This document shows positions 45,312 to 55,383 of a stretch of 64,000 nucleotides of DNA, one piece after another. The notes under the pieces were generated by a model. It searched no databases. It saw only the letters and a list, made by a program, of their open reading frames with translations, and was not told the DNA's origin. The stretch lies in contig NZ_QPHL01000013.1 of the NCBI RefSeq assembly GCF_003335675.1, positions 62,001 through 126,000 on the forward strand. The letters run 5' to 3'. The DNA is from Winogradskyella sp. KYW1333. GTDB lineage: Bacteria; Bacteroidota; Bacteroidia; Flavobacteriales; Flavobacteriaceae. Each line of letters opens with the position of its first letter. Position 1 is the first letter of the stretch. A program made the translations under genes and the position numbers.

Positions 45312-46647
45312 CTTTTCACTTTTAGGTGCGGTTATAGTAGGTGTTGTTTTACTTTTGGTTTTAATACTAAGATTTAAAATCCAAGCATTTATTGCTTTAC
45401 TATTAGCAAGTATCACCGTAGGTGTTTTATCTGGAATGCCACCATTATCTATAATAAAAACCATTCAAGAAGGTATGGGTAATACACTTGGATTTGTGGC
45501 TGTTGTAGTTGGTTTAGGTGCCATTTTTGGTGCAATCCTAGAGAATTCTGGTGGTGCTGAAGCGCTCGCTACATATTTACTGAATAAGTTTGGAAAGAAG
45601 TATTCATCTTGGGCATTAATGCTTACAGGCTTCATTGTAGCTATTCCAGTGTTTTTTGATGTTGCCTTTATTATACTAGTTCCAATGATTTATGCACTTC
45701 AACGTAAAACCGGTAAATCATTGTTGCTTTATGGTATTCCGTTGCTCGCAGGTTTGGCAATAACTCATAGTTTTATTCCTCCAACTCCAGGACCCATTGC
45801 TGTAGCAGATATTATAAATGCAGATTTAGGTTGGGTAATATTATTTGGAATTATTGTAGGTTTTCCAACAGCTATTTTCTGTGGGCCTTTATTTGCAAAT
45901 TACATTTCAAAGAAAATAAATGTTGTCGCTCCAGAATTAATAGAGAATAATACATCAAATAAACAATTACCTCCTGTAATTTCAATAATGATTATTATAG
46001 CTATACCTATTGTATTGATAGTTTTGAATACTATTTTGAACAGTCCCATGATAGAGCAAGGTTCAATTTCTCAGACTATTTTAGATTGGATAGGTATGAT
46101 TGGACATCCGTTTAGTGCACTGATTATTGCTAATTTAATTGCATGGTATTTATTAGGAGTAAAAAAAGGATTCACAATATCTCAATTATTAGATATATCA
46201 ACAAAATCTCTTGGTCCAGCTGGCATAATAATATTAATTACTGGAGCAGGTGGAGTCTTTAAGCAAGTATTGGTAAATACAGGCACAGGTACAATGCTTG
46301 CTAACTATTTCGCTGATATGGGTATTAGTATTATTCTATTTGGGTTTTTGTCTGCGGCTATTGTTAGAATTTTACAAGGTTCTGCGACTGTGGCGATGAT
46401 TACAGCTGCTGGTTTAACTGCGCCATTATTGATTAACGATATTTCAGAACCTCAAAAAGCACTCCTAGTTATTTCAATTGCCGCAGGCGCAAGCATAATG
46501 TCTCATGTCAACGATAGCGGTTTTTGGCTGGTTGGGAAATATTTGGGATTAAATGAAAAACAAACCTTTCAAAGTTGGTCAATGATGACAACAATTTTAG
46601 CGATTACAGGATTTTCTTGTGCATTAATCCTATCTTGGTTTGTTTAA
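45304..46647 (+). CDS. GntP family gluconate:H+ symporter
   Basis: The 447-residue inner-membrane permease has about 12 helices and the GntP-family segments IPVFFDVAF, HSFIPPTPGP and a late HVNDSGFWL motif. It should bring gluconate into the cell for GntK. I place the start at the ATG 45304, which overlaps the gnd stop (ATGATTGA). A start at 45235 would add 23 hydrophilic residues inside gnd and is unlikely. No gntR-type regulator is present nearby. Confidence 0.93.
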   Translation: MIDFSLLGAVIVGVVLLLVLILRFKIQAFIALLLASITVGVLSGMPPLSIIKTIQEGMGNTLGFVAVVVGLGAIFGAILENSGGAEALATYLLNKFGKKYSSWALMLTGFIVAIPVFFDVAFIILVPMIYALQRKTGKSLLLYGIPLLAGLAITHSFIPPTPGPIAVADIINADLGWVILFGIIVGFPTAIFCGPLFANYISKKINVVAPELIENNTSNKQLPPVISIMIIIAIPIVLIVLNTILNSPMIEQGSISQTILDWIGMIGHPFSALIIANLIAWYLLGVKKGFTISQLLDISTKSLGPAGIIILITGAGGVFKQVLVNTGTGTMLANYFADMGISIILFGFLSAAIVRILQGSATVAMITAAGLTAPLLINDISEPQKALLVISIAAGASIMSHVNDSGFWLVGKYLGLNEKQTFQSWSMMTTILAITGFSCALILSWFV

Positions 46648-46688
46648 CCAATTTAATAGAATATTATAGATGAGAATCTTATGTGTTT

Positions 46689-47969
46689 TTACCACTCATT
46701 TATTTTATTGCTATCAAGTTTTATAAATATAAATAGTAGAATAGTGAATCCCCAAAGGCCAGAGCCACCGTAACTAAAAAACGGAAGTGGTATACCAACT
46801 GTTGGTATTAAACCCATAACCATACCTGTATTTATGGTAAAATGGACAAAAAGAATGGAAGCAACGCCATATCCATAAACTCTGCTAAATTGGGACTTTT
46901 GTGACTCGGCTAAATATAATATCCTTATAATTAAAGCCACAAACAAAATGACAACAAAACTGCTACCTAAGAAGCCCCATTCTTCACCAACAGTACTAAA
47001 AATATAGTCCGTATGTTGCTCAGGAACAAATTTCCCTGTTGTTCTTGTTCCTTGCAAAAACCCTTTTCCATATGTGCCTCCAGAACTTATGGCTTGTTCA
47101 GACTGAATAAGGTTGTATGCTTCTGCTTTTTTCATACGTTCTAACTTAGCGGGATCTTTCTCTAATCTTAACCAAAGACTTATTCTATTTTGCTGATGTG
47201 GTTTAAGTCCATGCTCATAGAATAATTTAACACCGTAGGCAAAACCTATACTTATTGCTAAAACCAAGATATATTGGATGAGTGACGCTCGCTTCTTTTT
47301 TCTCATAAAATAGCGTACCAATAGAATTACCGTAGCAATTATAGAAGTAACAATTAATCCATATTTTAAGGATAAAATCGCAAGAATTATTAAAGCTAAT
47401 GCTACTATTAAGTAAACCTGCTGTAAACCTTCCCTGTAGAAAACAAAGAAGAATGCTAGATATACTATAGTACTACCTGCGTCATTTTGAAGTAAAATCA
47501 ATATTGCAGGTATAAATATAATAGCAGCAACTCTAATTTGGTCTTTTAGAGTCTCCATGTTAGTTTGTAAGTCGCTAATATATTTTGCTACAGCAAGTGC
47601 GGTAGCAAATTTTGCAAATTCACTAGGCTGAATAGTCATACTGCCTATACCATACCAGGACCGCGCACCATTTACATCTTTACCAAAAATAAACAAGCCA
47701 AGAAGTGATAGGATGGCCACTATATAAATTATGCTTGCAAACCGCTCATAAAACTTGGCTTCAAAGGATAGTATTAGGATAATTAGAAAAAAGGTGAGTC
47801 CAATAAAAACCGTTTGTTTTCCATAGGGTTGTCCCATATCAAAATAGTTGGTAATTTCTCCAACATGCGAGGCAGAGATAATATTAACATAACCAAAAGC
47901 AACCAATAACAGAAATATGATAATGGTTATCCAATCAAATTTAAATCGTCTTTGATTTTCTCTTAGCAT
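46689..47969 (-). CDS. rodA: Rod-shape determining SEDS glycosyltransferase RodA
   Basis: RodA polymerises glycan strands of lateral peptidoglycan together with PBP2. The 426-residue protein has about 10 membrane helices and SEDS signatures including GSMTIQPSEFAKFA and the C-terminal GLIPTVGIPLPFFSYGGSG. The loop with EQHTDYIFSTVGEEWGFLG is characteristic. It is the last gene of the mreB operon, 3 bases after mrdA. Confidence 0.96.
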   Translation of the reverse strand: MLRENQRRFKFDWITIIIFLLLVAFGYVNIISASHVGEITNYFDMGQPYGKQTVFIGLTFFLIILILSFEAKFYERFASIIYIVAILSLLGLFIFGKDVNGARSWYGIGSMTIQPSEFAKFATALAVAKYISDLQTNMETLKDQIRVAAIIFIPAILILLQNDAGSTIVYLAFFFVFYREGLQQVYLIVALALIILAILSLKYGLIVTSIIATVILLVRYFMRKKKRASLIQYILVLAISIGFAYGVKLFYEHGLKPHQQNRISLWLRLEKDPAKLERMKKAEAYNLIQSEQAISSGGTYGKGFLQGTRTTGKFVPEQHTDYIFSTVGEEWGFLGSSFVVILFVALIIRILYLAESQKSQFSRVYGYGVASILFVHFTINTGMVMGLIPTVGIPLPFFSYGGSGLWGFTILLFIFIKLDSNKINEW

Positions 47970-47972
47970 AGA

Positions 47973-49913
47973 TTATTCTTTTGGAATATTTGCTTTAATC
48001 TGCAAAATATTTTGGTATTCTTCAGGCGAAACAGTCTCTAAAGTTGTTTGCCTGTTAATACCGAACGGTTCATCAGAATAAGGCTTGGCATACTCATGTT
48101 TTAATGTATGTCTCAAAACAAAATCTTCCATATCTGTTCTTGAAATCTCACCTTTTATATAGCTTTCAATCATTAAGCTAGCCATTCTACCTGCAAATCG
48201 ACTACCGAAATAACCATTTTCAACAAAAACTGCAATTGCAATTTTTGGATTGTCTTTTGGTGCAAATGCCACAAAAATAGAGTGATCCGTTAATTGTGTC
48301 TTTTCACCATTTATTATTGCAAAATTTTCTGCCGTACCCGTTTTACCGCAGATTTCTATTCCAGGAATTTGAACCCACTTAGCTGTACCCTTATTATAAA
48401 CGTCAAACATACCTTGAACTACAGGTTCAAAATGTTGTTTGTCGATGGTGGTATATTTAGGTGTAGTAAAATTTTCTGGTATTGACTCTCCCTCAATGTC
48501 CTTAATAATATGTGGTGTGTAATAAAACCCTCTATTTCCTATTGCAGCAGCCATATTGGCCAATTGAATAGGAGTTGCAAGTACTTCACCTTGACCAATT
48601 GCATTAGAAATTGTGAATGTGGTATACCATTTACTTTTGCCGTATCCTCTATCATAGGTTTTAGCGGTTGGTACTTTACCTGGTTGACCCACAGATAAGT
48701 CGTTATTAAGATAATTTCCTAGTCCAAAACTTTTTATATGTTTACTCCAGATATCCATTCCTTCAGCAGGACTATCGTATTTATCCATGATCTTTCTATA
48801 AACATTGGCAAAATATGCGTTGCAAGATTCGTAAATGCCTAAATTCATATCAGCTGGACTTCTATGAACGTGGCATCCCATTTTTCTGTTGCCATATCTA
48901 TAGCCTAAGGAACAGGAAAACTTGTCGGTAGTATTTACAACCCCTTCTTGTAATGCAATTAATGCATTGAGTGTTTTAAACGGTGAACCTGGTGGATACA
49001 TCGCTTGTAATCCTCTATCAAAAAGAGGCTTAGCAATACTATCTTTATATAGTTTTGTGAAATTCTTTGACCGATTCCTTCCAACTAAAAGATTTGGATT
49101 GTATGATGGACCTGATACCATTGCAAGTATTTCTCCAGATGCTGGCTCAATGGCTATGATACCACCACGTTTATTCTTCATTAATAGCTCACCATAAGCC
49201 TGCAGTTTTGAGTCTATGGTAATTTTTATGTCCTTTCCAGGAACAGGTAAGGTATCTAAGGTACCATCCTGAAATGGTCCTATATCTTTATTAAATCTAT
49301 CTTTCTGGATAAATTTTATACCCTTAACTCCTCTAAGTGTTTTTTCGTAGGTTTTTTCAACACCTTGTTTGCCAATTAAATCACCCATATTATAATAAGG
49401 CTGTTTGGCTATAATACTTCTATTCACTTCACCAATGTCTCCAAGAACGTTGGCTCCAATTGTAGTTTGATATAACCTTAGGGAACGTTTTTGAATATAA
49501 AAACCTCGGTATTTTCTCATTTTCTCTTGAAGCACCGCATAATCAATTTTTGATAATTGAGCTACGAAAGGAGAAGGTAATCTAGGTGAGTATCTGGTGG
49601 CTCTATCGAGTTTTTTAAAATAGTCTTCTTTAGTGATTTTTAGATGAGTGCAAAATTCTTCAATTTCAATTGAGTCCAAGGGTTCTACGTCTCTTGGAAT
49701 TACCATCACATCGTAGGATGGTTGATTTGCAACTAAAAGCTTTCCGTTTCTGTCATAAACATAACCACGTTTAGGATAATTATATTCTTTTTTAATCGCA
49801 CTGTCCTCAAATACATTATACTCGTAGCCACCATACACTTGCAAGTAAAATAAACGTGCAATGAAAACTATTCCAACCAGGATTACAATTGTTAAGAGTA
49901 GTAGTTTTCTCAT
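47973..49913 (-). CDS. mrdA: Penicillin-binding protein 2 (elongasome transpeptidase)
   Basis: This class B PBP of 646 residues crosslinks lateral peptidoglycan with RodA. It has an N-terminal membrane anchor (about 4-24), a dimerisation/pedestal domain, and the transpeptidase domain. The active-site SxxK is Ser310-Lys313 (GSPFK), followed by SCN and KTG (CGKTGTAEN) motifs. It overlaps mreD by 4 bases and rodA follows by 3 bases. The C-terminal tail after residue about 590 is long but not a recognised domain. Confidence 0.96.
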   Translation of the reverse strand: MRKLLLLTIVILVGIVFIARLFYLQVYGGYEYNVFEDSAIKKEYNYPKRGYVYDRNGKLLVANQPSYDVMVIPRDVEPLDSIEIEEFCTHLKITKEDYFKKLDRATRYSPRLPSPFVAQLSKIDYAVLQEKMRKYRGFYIQKRSLRLYQTTIGANVLGDIGEVNRSIIAKQPYYNMGDLIGKQGVEKTYEKTLRGVKGIKFIQKDRFNKDIGPFQDGTLDTLPVPGKDIKITIDSKLQAYGELLMKNKRGGIIAIEPASGEILAMVSGPSYNPNLLVGRNRSKNFTKLYKDSIAKPLFDRGLQAMYPPGSPFKTLNALIALQEGVVNTTDKFSCSLGYRYGNRKMGCHVHRSPADMNLGIYESCNAYFANVYRKIMDKYDSPAEGMDIWSKHIKSFGLGNYLNNDLSVGQPGKVPTAKTYDRGYGKSKWYTTFTISNAIGQGEVLATPIQLANMAAAIGNRGFYYTPHIIKDIEGESIPENFTTPKYTTIDKQHFEPVVQGMFDVYNKGTAKWVQIPGIEICGKTGTAENFAIINGEKTQLTDHSIFVAFAPKDNPKIAIAVFVENGYFGSRFAGRMASLMIESYIKGEISRTDMEDFVLRHTLKHEYAKPYSDEPFGINRQTTLETVSPEEYQNILQIKANIPKE

Positions 49914-50416
49914 TTTTTGTTCCTACTGAATAAAACTATTATTAATATACTAAGGATTATGGTAAAAATACCTGAGAATAACGTCTTTTTCAGGATTAAA
50001 AGTATATTGGAAATGTTAAATACTTCAAGTGAAAAAAGTATAAAGTGGTGCAATAACGTTCCTAATCCCACATAAGTAATTAGACTACCAATATCTGTAT
50101 TACTAAATTTCACACTTTGATGTTCATATAACATCCCAAATGACATTTTCAATAAGAGTGGCCTAGCATAAGCTAGAGTAACTGCAGCGGCGGCATGTAC
50201 ACCTCCAGAATCTGAAAACATATCAACTAACATGCCTAATAAAAAACTAACTAGAAGTAATACAATTCTACTGTCTCGAATGGGAAACAAAAAAATAAAT
50301 ACTATGTATATATATGGGTTAATATAACCCAGGAAATTAATATTATTACAAACAACCACCTGCACTAGTAGCAATGCAATAAATCTTAGACTAAGTTCAC
50401 CAGAAAAACTAGTCAT
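49910..50416 (-). CDS. mreD: Rod-shape determining protein MreD
   Basis: The 168-residue integral membrane protein has five to six hydrophobic segments. It includes a FPIRDSRIVLL segment and DMFSDSGGVHAAAAV, the MreD signature region. It is weakly conserved but firmly identified by position between mreC (8-base overlap) and mrdA (4-base overlap). Confidence 0.9.
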   Translation of the reverse strand: MTSFSGELSLRFIALLLVQVVVCNNINFLGYINPYIYIVFIFLFPIRDSRIVLLLVSFLLGMLVDMFSDSGGVHAAAAVTLAYARPLLLKMSFGMLYEHQSVKFSNTDIGSLITYVGLGTLLHHFILFSLEVFNISNILLILKKTLFSGIFTIILSILIIVLFSRNKK

Positions 50417-51230
50417 CTACGCTGCTTTCTAAGTTAATAATTTCCTCTTTATCTAAATTATTAATGATATAAACCGTACCTATATTTGTCATATCATTAA
50501 ATAATTTCACTTCAATATTATATGTGTCACCGCTTATGTCAGTTTCAAATTTTTCAATCGTACCAATACCAATTCCTTTTGGAAATATTGCAGACTGACC
50601 ACCTGTTTCTATCGTATCCCCAATTTTAATTGGAGCAAATTTTGAAACATCTACCAATTGAGTCAAATAAGGTGATTTTCCATCCCATTCTAATGAGCCA
50701 AAATGATTAGTAGCTTTAACTTCTGCATTAATTTTACTATTGGTATTTAAAATAGACAAAACAGTAGAATAATTGTTGGAGGTATTATCAATGATACCTA
50801 TAATACCTTTAGGGGATATAACACCAAAATCTTCTTTTATACTATCCTTTTTACCTTTGTTTATTGTTAAGTAATTATTAGTCGATGAATAGCTGTTTTT
50901 GTATACTTCAGCTGTTGTTATTCTATAATTTAGCCTCGATTGTATTTTGTCTAAGGAGCTGGTATCTATCGGTTTATTTAAATTGAATAATTCATTTCTC
51001 AATCTCTTGTTTTCTTCTACTAAAATTTTGTTTTGATCTTTTAGATTGAAATATTTATCTATTGAATTGAACGTACCGTAAACGCCACCTGCCAATGCAC
51101 TGGCAGAATTTATAAACTTACTTCTATGGTAAGAATGAGATTGAATGGTGAGGGCTAGGGAAACACTAAAAAGCAACAAAAACAATAGGAAAGTCTTGTT
51201 TCGTATAACAAAATTGATAATTTGTTGCAT
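50409..51230 (-). CDS. mreC: Rod-shape determining protein MreC
   Basis: MreC activates PBP2/RodA from the periplasm. The 273-residue protein has one N-terminal membrane helix (about 12-29), a coiled coil (about 58-85) and the beta-rich MreC core containing GVISPKGIIGIIDN and VDVSKFAPIKIGDTIETGG. It starts 10 bases after mreB. Confidence 0.94.
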   Translation of the reverse strand: MQQIINFVIRNKTFLLFLLLFSVSLALTIQSHSYHRSKFINSASALAGGVYGTFNSIDKYFNLKDQNKILVEENKRLRNELFNLNKPIDTSSLDKIQSRLNYRITTAEVYKNSYSSTNNYLTINKGKKDSIKEDFGVISPKGIIGIIDNTSNNYSTVLSILNTNSKINAEVKATNHFGSLEWDGKSPYLTQLVDVSKFAPIKIGDTIETGGQSAIFPKGIGIGTIEKFETDISGDTYNIEVKLFNDMTNIGTVYIINNLDKEEIINLESSVDD

Positions 51231-51240
51231 TATTTATCCT

Positions 51241-52269
51241 TTATTTAATCAATACGCTTTTGTATTTAGGTAAGTTTTTAAGCACAATCCCAGTACCTCT
51301 AACGACTGCTCTTAATGGATCTTCTGCTATATAAACCGGTAAATCTGTTTTTTGGGATAAACGCTTGTCAAGACCTCGAAGCATAGATCCTCCACCTGCT
51401 AAATAAATACCAGTATTATAAATATCTGCAGCTAATTCTGGCGGAGTTTGAGATAAAGTCTCCATTACAGAATCTTCAATTCTTAGAATAGATTTATCTA
51501 ATGCCTTTGCAATTTCACGATATGATATTTGAACCTGTTTAGGTTTTCCGGTTAGTAAATCGCGACCTTGAACGCTCATATCTTCAGGAGGCAATTCTAA
51601 ATCTTCTGTGGCTGCACCAATCTGAATCTTTATTTTTTCTGCAGTTCTATCACCAACATATAGGTTATGTTGGGTACGCATATAATAAATAATATCATTT
51701 GTAAAAACATCACCTGCAACCTTTACTGATTTATCACAAACAATCCCGCCTAAAGCTATAACTGCAATTTCAGTTGTTCCACCACCTATATCAACAATCA
51801 TGTTGCCTTTAGGTTGCATAATATCTACGCCAATACCAATTGCGGCAGCCATAGGTTCATGGATAAGGTAAACTTCTTTACCATTAACTCTTTCACATGA
51901 TTCTTTAACCGCACGCATTTCAACCTCTGTAATTCCAGATGGAATACAAACCACCATTCTTAGGGCTGGATTAAAAAACTTCTTTTTTAAAGCTGGGATA
52001 TTTTTAATGAACAAACTTATCATCTGTTCAGAGGCATCAAAATCTGCAATTACTCCATCCTTTAAAGGGCGAATAGTTTTAATGTTTTCGTGGGTTTTAC
52101 CTTGCATCATATTCGCCTCTTTGCCAACAGCGATAATTTTACCACTAATTCGATCTCTGGCAACTATGGAGGGGCTATCTACCACAACTTTATCATTGTG
52201 TATTATAAGTGTATTTGCAGTACCTAAATCTATTGCGATTTCTTCTGTAAGGAAATCAAAAAATCCCAT
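51241..52269 (-). CDS. mreB: Rod-shape determining actin homologue MreB
   Basis: This filament-forming ATPase organises the elongasome at the inner membrane. The 342-residue protein shows the actin-fold phosphate motifs DLGTANT (phosphate 1) and MIVDIGGGTTEIAV (phosphate 2). It also has the adenosine motif TGIYLAGGGSML. An N-terminal MGFFDFLTEEIAIDLG start is typical. It heads the mreBCD-mrdA-rodA operon, and the upstream gene is purH, an order conserved in Bacteroidota. I found no clean TAnnTTTG box in the 111-base gap, so read-through from purH is possible. Confidence 0.97.
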   Translation of the reverse strand: MGFFDFLTEEIAIDLGTANTLIIHNDKVVVDSPSIVARDRISGKIIAVGKEANMMQGKTHENIKTIRPLKDGVIADFDASEQMISLFIKNIPALKKKFFNPALRMVVCIPSGITEVEMRAVKESCERVNGKEVYLIHEPMAAAIGIGVDIMQPKGNMIVDIGGGTTEIAVIALGGIVCDKSVKVAGDVFTNDIIYYMRTQHNLYVGDRTAEKIKIQIGAATEDLELPPEDMSVQGRDLLTGKPKQVQISYREIAKALDKSILRIEDSVMETLSQTPPELAADIYNTGIYLAGGGSMLRGLDKRLSQKTDLPVYIAEDPLRAVVRGTGIVLKNLPKYKSVLIK

Positions 52270-52380
52270 ACGCTATTTAATTATTTGGGTTACTCTTTTA
52301 TCAAGTTTTTTGACTATCTGTAAATGTAATAAATTATACATTATTTCTACGATTTAAGACGTCGATTACGTATTTATTTT

Positions 52381-53910
52381 TTAATGTTTAAAATGACGTG
52401 TTCCGGTAAAGACCATGGCAACATTATTTTCGTTACAATAATTGATGCTTAATTCATCTTTAATTGATCCGCCTGGTTGAATAACAGCTGTAATACCTGC
52501 ATTATCTGCTATTTCTACACAATCTGGAAATGGAAAAAAAGCATCACTTGCCATAACAGCTCCATTTAGATCAAAATTGAATGATTTGGCTTTATGAATA
52601 GCTTGATTTAGTGCATCAACTCGACTTGTTTGTCCAGTTCCACTAGCACAAAGCTGTTTATTTTTTGCCAAAACAATTGTGTTAGATTTGGTATGCTTAC
52701 AGATTTTTGAAGCAAAAATTAAATCTCCGATTTCGTTTTGATTCGGTGAGGTTGAAGTAACTGTTTTTAAATCTTCAATACTGTCTGTTTTGCTATCTCT
52801 TTCTTGAACTAACGCTCCATTAAGACATGTTCTAACTGTACTTTTTGGTAACTCCACATCATTAAGGATTAAAAGGATTCTATTTTTCTTTCCTTTTAAA
52901 ATTTCTAAGGCATCATTACTGAATGATGATGCAATTACAACCTCACAGAATAATTTATGTATTTCTTCGGCCGTTGCTTTGTCAATTCCTGTATTTGAAA
53001 TTAAAATACCACCAAAGGCTGAAACAGGGTCACCTGCCAGTGCATCTATATAAGCTTGATAAACAGTATTTCGTTGCGCAAAACCACAAGCATTGTTATG
53101 CTTTAATATTGCGAATGTTGGTGCCTCACCTTTAAATTCTAAAATTAAATTTACTGCAGCATCAATATCCAAAAGATTATTGTAGCTGAGTTCCTTGCCA
53201 TGAAGCTTTGTGAACATCGCATCAAAGTTACCAAAGAAAAATCCCTTTTGATGAGGGTTTTCACCATAGCGCAATACTTTGCCATTTGTTTCACTGATTT
53301 TTAACGCAGTATGATCATGGTTTTTATTAAAATAATTAAAAATGGCTGTATCATAGTGAGACGACACATTAAATGCTTTAGTGGCAAAATACTGTCTATC
53401 TTCTACTGAAGTTTCACCATTTTTAGTATTAAGTAAATTTAAAAATTCACTGTAGTCTTCAACAGAAGAAACACATGTAACGTCCGCATAGTTTTTGGCT
53501 GCAGCTCTAATTAATGAAATACCACCGATATCTATTTTCTCAATAATATCTTGATTGCTAGCTCCAGAGGCCACTGTTTTTTCAAACGGATAAAGATCAA
53601 CTATCACCAAATCAATTTGAGGGATTTCAAATTCAGCTAATTCTGCAACATCGCCATCATGGTTTTGACGATTTAGAATACCACCAAAAACCTTTGGGTG
53701 TAACGTTTTAACTCTTCCACCTAAAATTGAGGGATAAGATGTTACATCTTCAACAGGGACTACATTTATCCCTAAATCTTTTATAAATTTTTCTGTTCCT
53801 CCGGTTGAATATATCGTTACATTAAGTTCGTCTAATTTTTTAACGATAGGTGCTAATCCATCTTTACTGAATACTGAAATTAGTGCAGATGAAATGGTTT
53901 TGTTGCTCAT
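52381..53910 (-). CDS. purH: Bifunctional AICAR transformylase/IMP cyclohydrolase
   Basis: PurH performs the last two steps of IMP synthesis. The 509-residue protein has the N-terminal MGS-like IMP cyclohydrolase domain (about 1-195, with GGRVKTLHPK) and the C-terminal AICAR transformylase domain (about 196-509, with the catalytic KHNNACG segment and SDAFFPFPD). I start at the ATG 53910. A start 15 codons upstream would lie before the promoter box at 53937-53944 and adds residues not seen in the family. Confidence 0.96.
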   Translation of the reverse strand: MSNKTISSALISVFSKDGLAPIVKKLDELNVTIYSTGGTEKFIKDLGINVVPVEDVTSYPSILGGRVKTLHPKVFGGILNRQNHDGDVAELAEFEIPQIDLVIVDLYPFEKTVASGASNQDIIEKIDIGGISLIRAAAKNYADVTCVSSVEDYSEFLNLLNTKNGETSVEDRQYFATKAFNVSSHYDTAIFNYFNKNHDHTALKISETNGKVLRYGENPHQKGFFFGNFDAMFTKLHGKELSYNNLLDIDAAVNLILEFKGEAPTFAILKHNNACGFAQRNTVYQAYIDALAGDPVSAFGGILISNTGIDKATAEEIHKLFCEVVIASSFSNDALEILKGKKNRILLILNDVELPKSTVRTCLNGALVQERDSKTDSIEDLKTVTSTSPNQNEIGDLIFASKICKHTKSNTIVLAKNKQLCASGTGQTSRVDALNQAIHKAKSFNFDLNGAVMASDAFFPFPDCVEIADNAGITAVIQPGGSIKDELSINYCNENNVAMVFTGTRHFKH

Positions 53911-53936
53911 AGTGGTTTGTTGTAAATTTAATGCGC

Positions 53937-53944
53937 CAAAAATA
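53937..53944 (-). promoter_or_regulatory. Putative -7 promoter box of purH
   Basis: The minus strand reads TATTTTTG (perfect), 26 bases before the chosen ATG. It would exclude the longer N-terminal start. No PurR-type palindrome or purine riboswitch is visible. Confidence 0.5.
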
Positions 53945-54053
53945 CGGATAATCAAAAAGAAATTATTGGTGATTTTGGCAGTTTATTAAAGTTTTTTGTA
54001 ACAATGAATTGTTGAAAACGTCTAATTGATAAATAGAGAAAAAACAACAATCT

Positions 54054-55304
54054 ATGTTAGTCTATCTTAGGGTTTTTAAAGAGAGTTTTTCTTTTGCTTT
54101 AAATGCACTTAGAAATAATAAACTACGCACATTTTTATCGTTGCTTGGAGTAACGGTTGGGATTTTCTCTATTATTGCTGTTTTGGCTGCAGTGGATTCA
54201 CTTGACAAAAACATAAAGGAAAACCTTTCTGGATTAGATAAGAACACAATTTATTTATCAAAATATTCATTTGGTCCAACTGATGTTCCCAGGTGGAAGC
54301 GTGATAACTTTCCGCAAACGGAATACGATGATTATGAGTTTGTAAGGCGAAATATACCTGATATTGAAGAGTCTGCGTATGTAATTTTTGGAGGTAGTGA
54401 AACTATTAGATATCAGGCTGAAACACTCACCAATATAAACATAACTCCAATTTCACATGGCATATATACTATTGATGATTTGAAGGTTGTTCAAGGAAGG
54501 TTTTATTCTGAATTAGAGTCTGATACAGGTGCACCTGTTATAGTGATTGGTTCTAATTTGGCTGAAAATTTGTTTGATAAGGCCAACCCAATAGGTAAGG
54601 TAGTGAGGGTATATGGTAGAAAGTTGACTGTAATTGGTATTTTAAAAAAATATGGAGCAAATTTTGGGGATTCACCAGACGATAAAGGTTTTGTACCAGC
54701 CAATTTTGTAAGACAATTTAGAAATGGTGGTGTAGACGGTTTACCTGGAGCTGTGGTTATAAAACCAAAAAAAGATGTTGATATTGGTGCATTTGAAAGC
54801 GTTTTGAAGCAGAAATTCAGAAATTATCGAGGATTGAAAGCTGATGAAGAAGATGATTTTTTTGTTAATAAACTTTCGGGATTAGTTTCTTTTATAGACG
54901 CAATAATTGCTGGTTTGAATACAGTAGGTTGGGTTATTAGCGGATTCTCATTGTTAGTTGGTGGCTTTGGTATTGCCAATATTATGTTTGTGAGTGTTAA
55001 AGAACGCACCAATTTAATTGGTATTCAAAAATCGCTTGGCGCTAAAAACAGATTCATATTGTTACAGTTTCTATTCGAAGCAACAATTCTTGCTGTAGTT
55101 GGTGGTTTAGTAGGTTTATTCCTAGTGTGGATAATATCGCTCATAATGAATGGATTTGTAGAAGACTTTAAGTTTGTGCTCTCATTTGCAAACATGTTTC
55201 TAGGTTTTGGATTATCTACCTTAATTGGTCTTATATCTGGTGTAATACCGGCTTTTTCAGCATCAAAATTAGATCCTGTGGAAGCCATTAGAACAGGTAT
55301 GTAA
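54054..55304 (+). CDS. MacB/FtsX-type ABC transporter permease (first of tandem pair)
   Basis: The 416-residue inner-membrane protein has the MacB-like periplasmic core domain (about 25-250) after the first helix, and an FtsX domain with three helices at the C-terminus (about 290-410, with GFGIANIMFVSVKERT and PVEAIRTGM). The residues LRTFLSLLGVTVGIFSIIAV begin the first helix. No ATPase gene is adjacent. The partner ATPase must be encoded elsewhere. The next gene is a close paralogue. Confidence 0.93.
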   Translation: MLVYLRVFKESFSFALNALRNNKLRTFLSLLGVTVGIFSIIAVLAAVDSLDKNIKENLSGLDKNTIYLSKYSFGPTDVPRWKRDNFPQTEYDDYEFVRRNIPDIEESAYVIFGGSETIRYQAETLTNINITPISHGIYTIDDLKVVQGRFYSELESDTGAPVIVIGSNLAENLFDKANPIGKVVRVYGRKLTVIGILKKYGANFGDSPDDKGFVPANFVRQFRNGGVDGLPGAVVIKPKKDVDIGAFESVLKQKFRNYRGLKADEEDDFFVNKLSGLVSFIDAIIAGLNTVGWVISGFSLLVGGFGIANIMFVSVKERTNLIGIQKSLGAKNRFILLQFLFEATILAVVGGLVGLFLVWIISLIMNGFVEDFKFVLSFANMFLGFGLSTLIGLISGVIPAFSASKLDPVEAIRTGM

Positions 55305-55383
55305 TTCACAAAAAATATATTTAAGCTTTTAGGAATATCATAATAATTGAAAAGCAACTATCTTTAACCGTTTCAATGTAACC

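Noticed and set aside
53911-53955. Longer N-terminus for PurH
   Set aside because: The start codon lies upstream of the TATTTTTG box and the added residues do not belong to the family.
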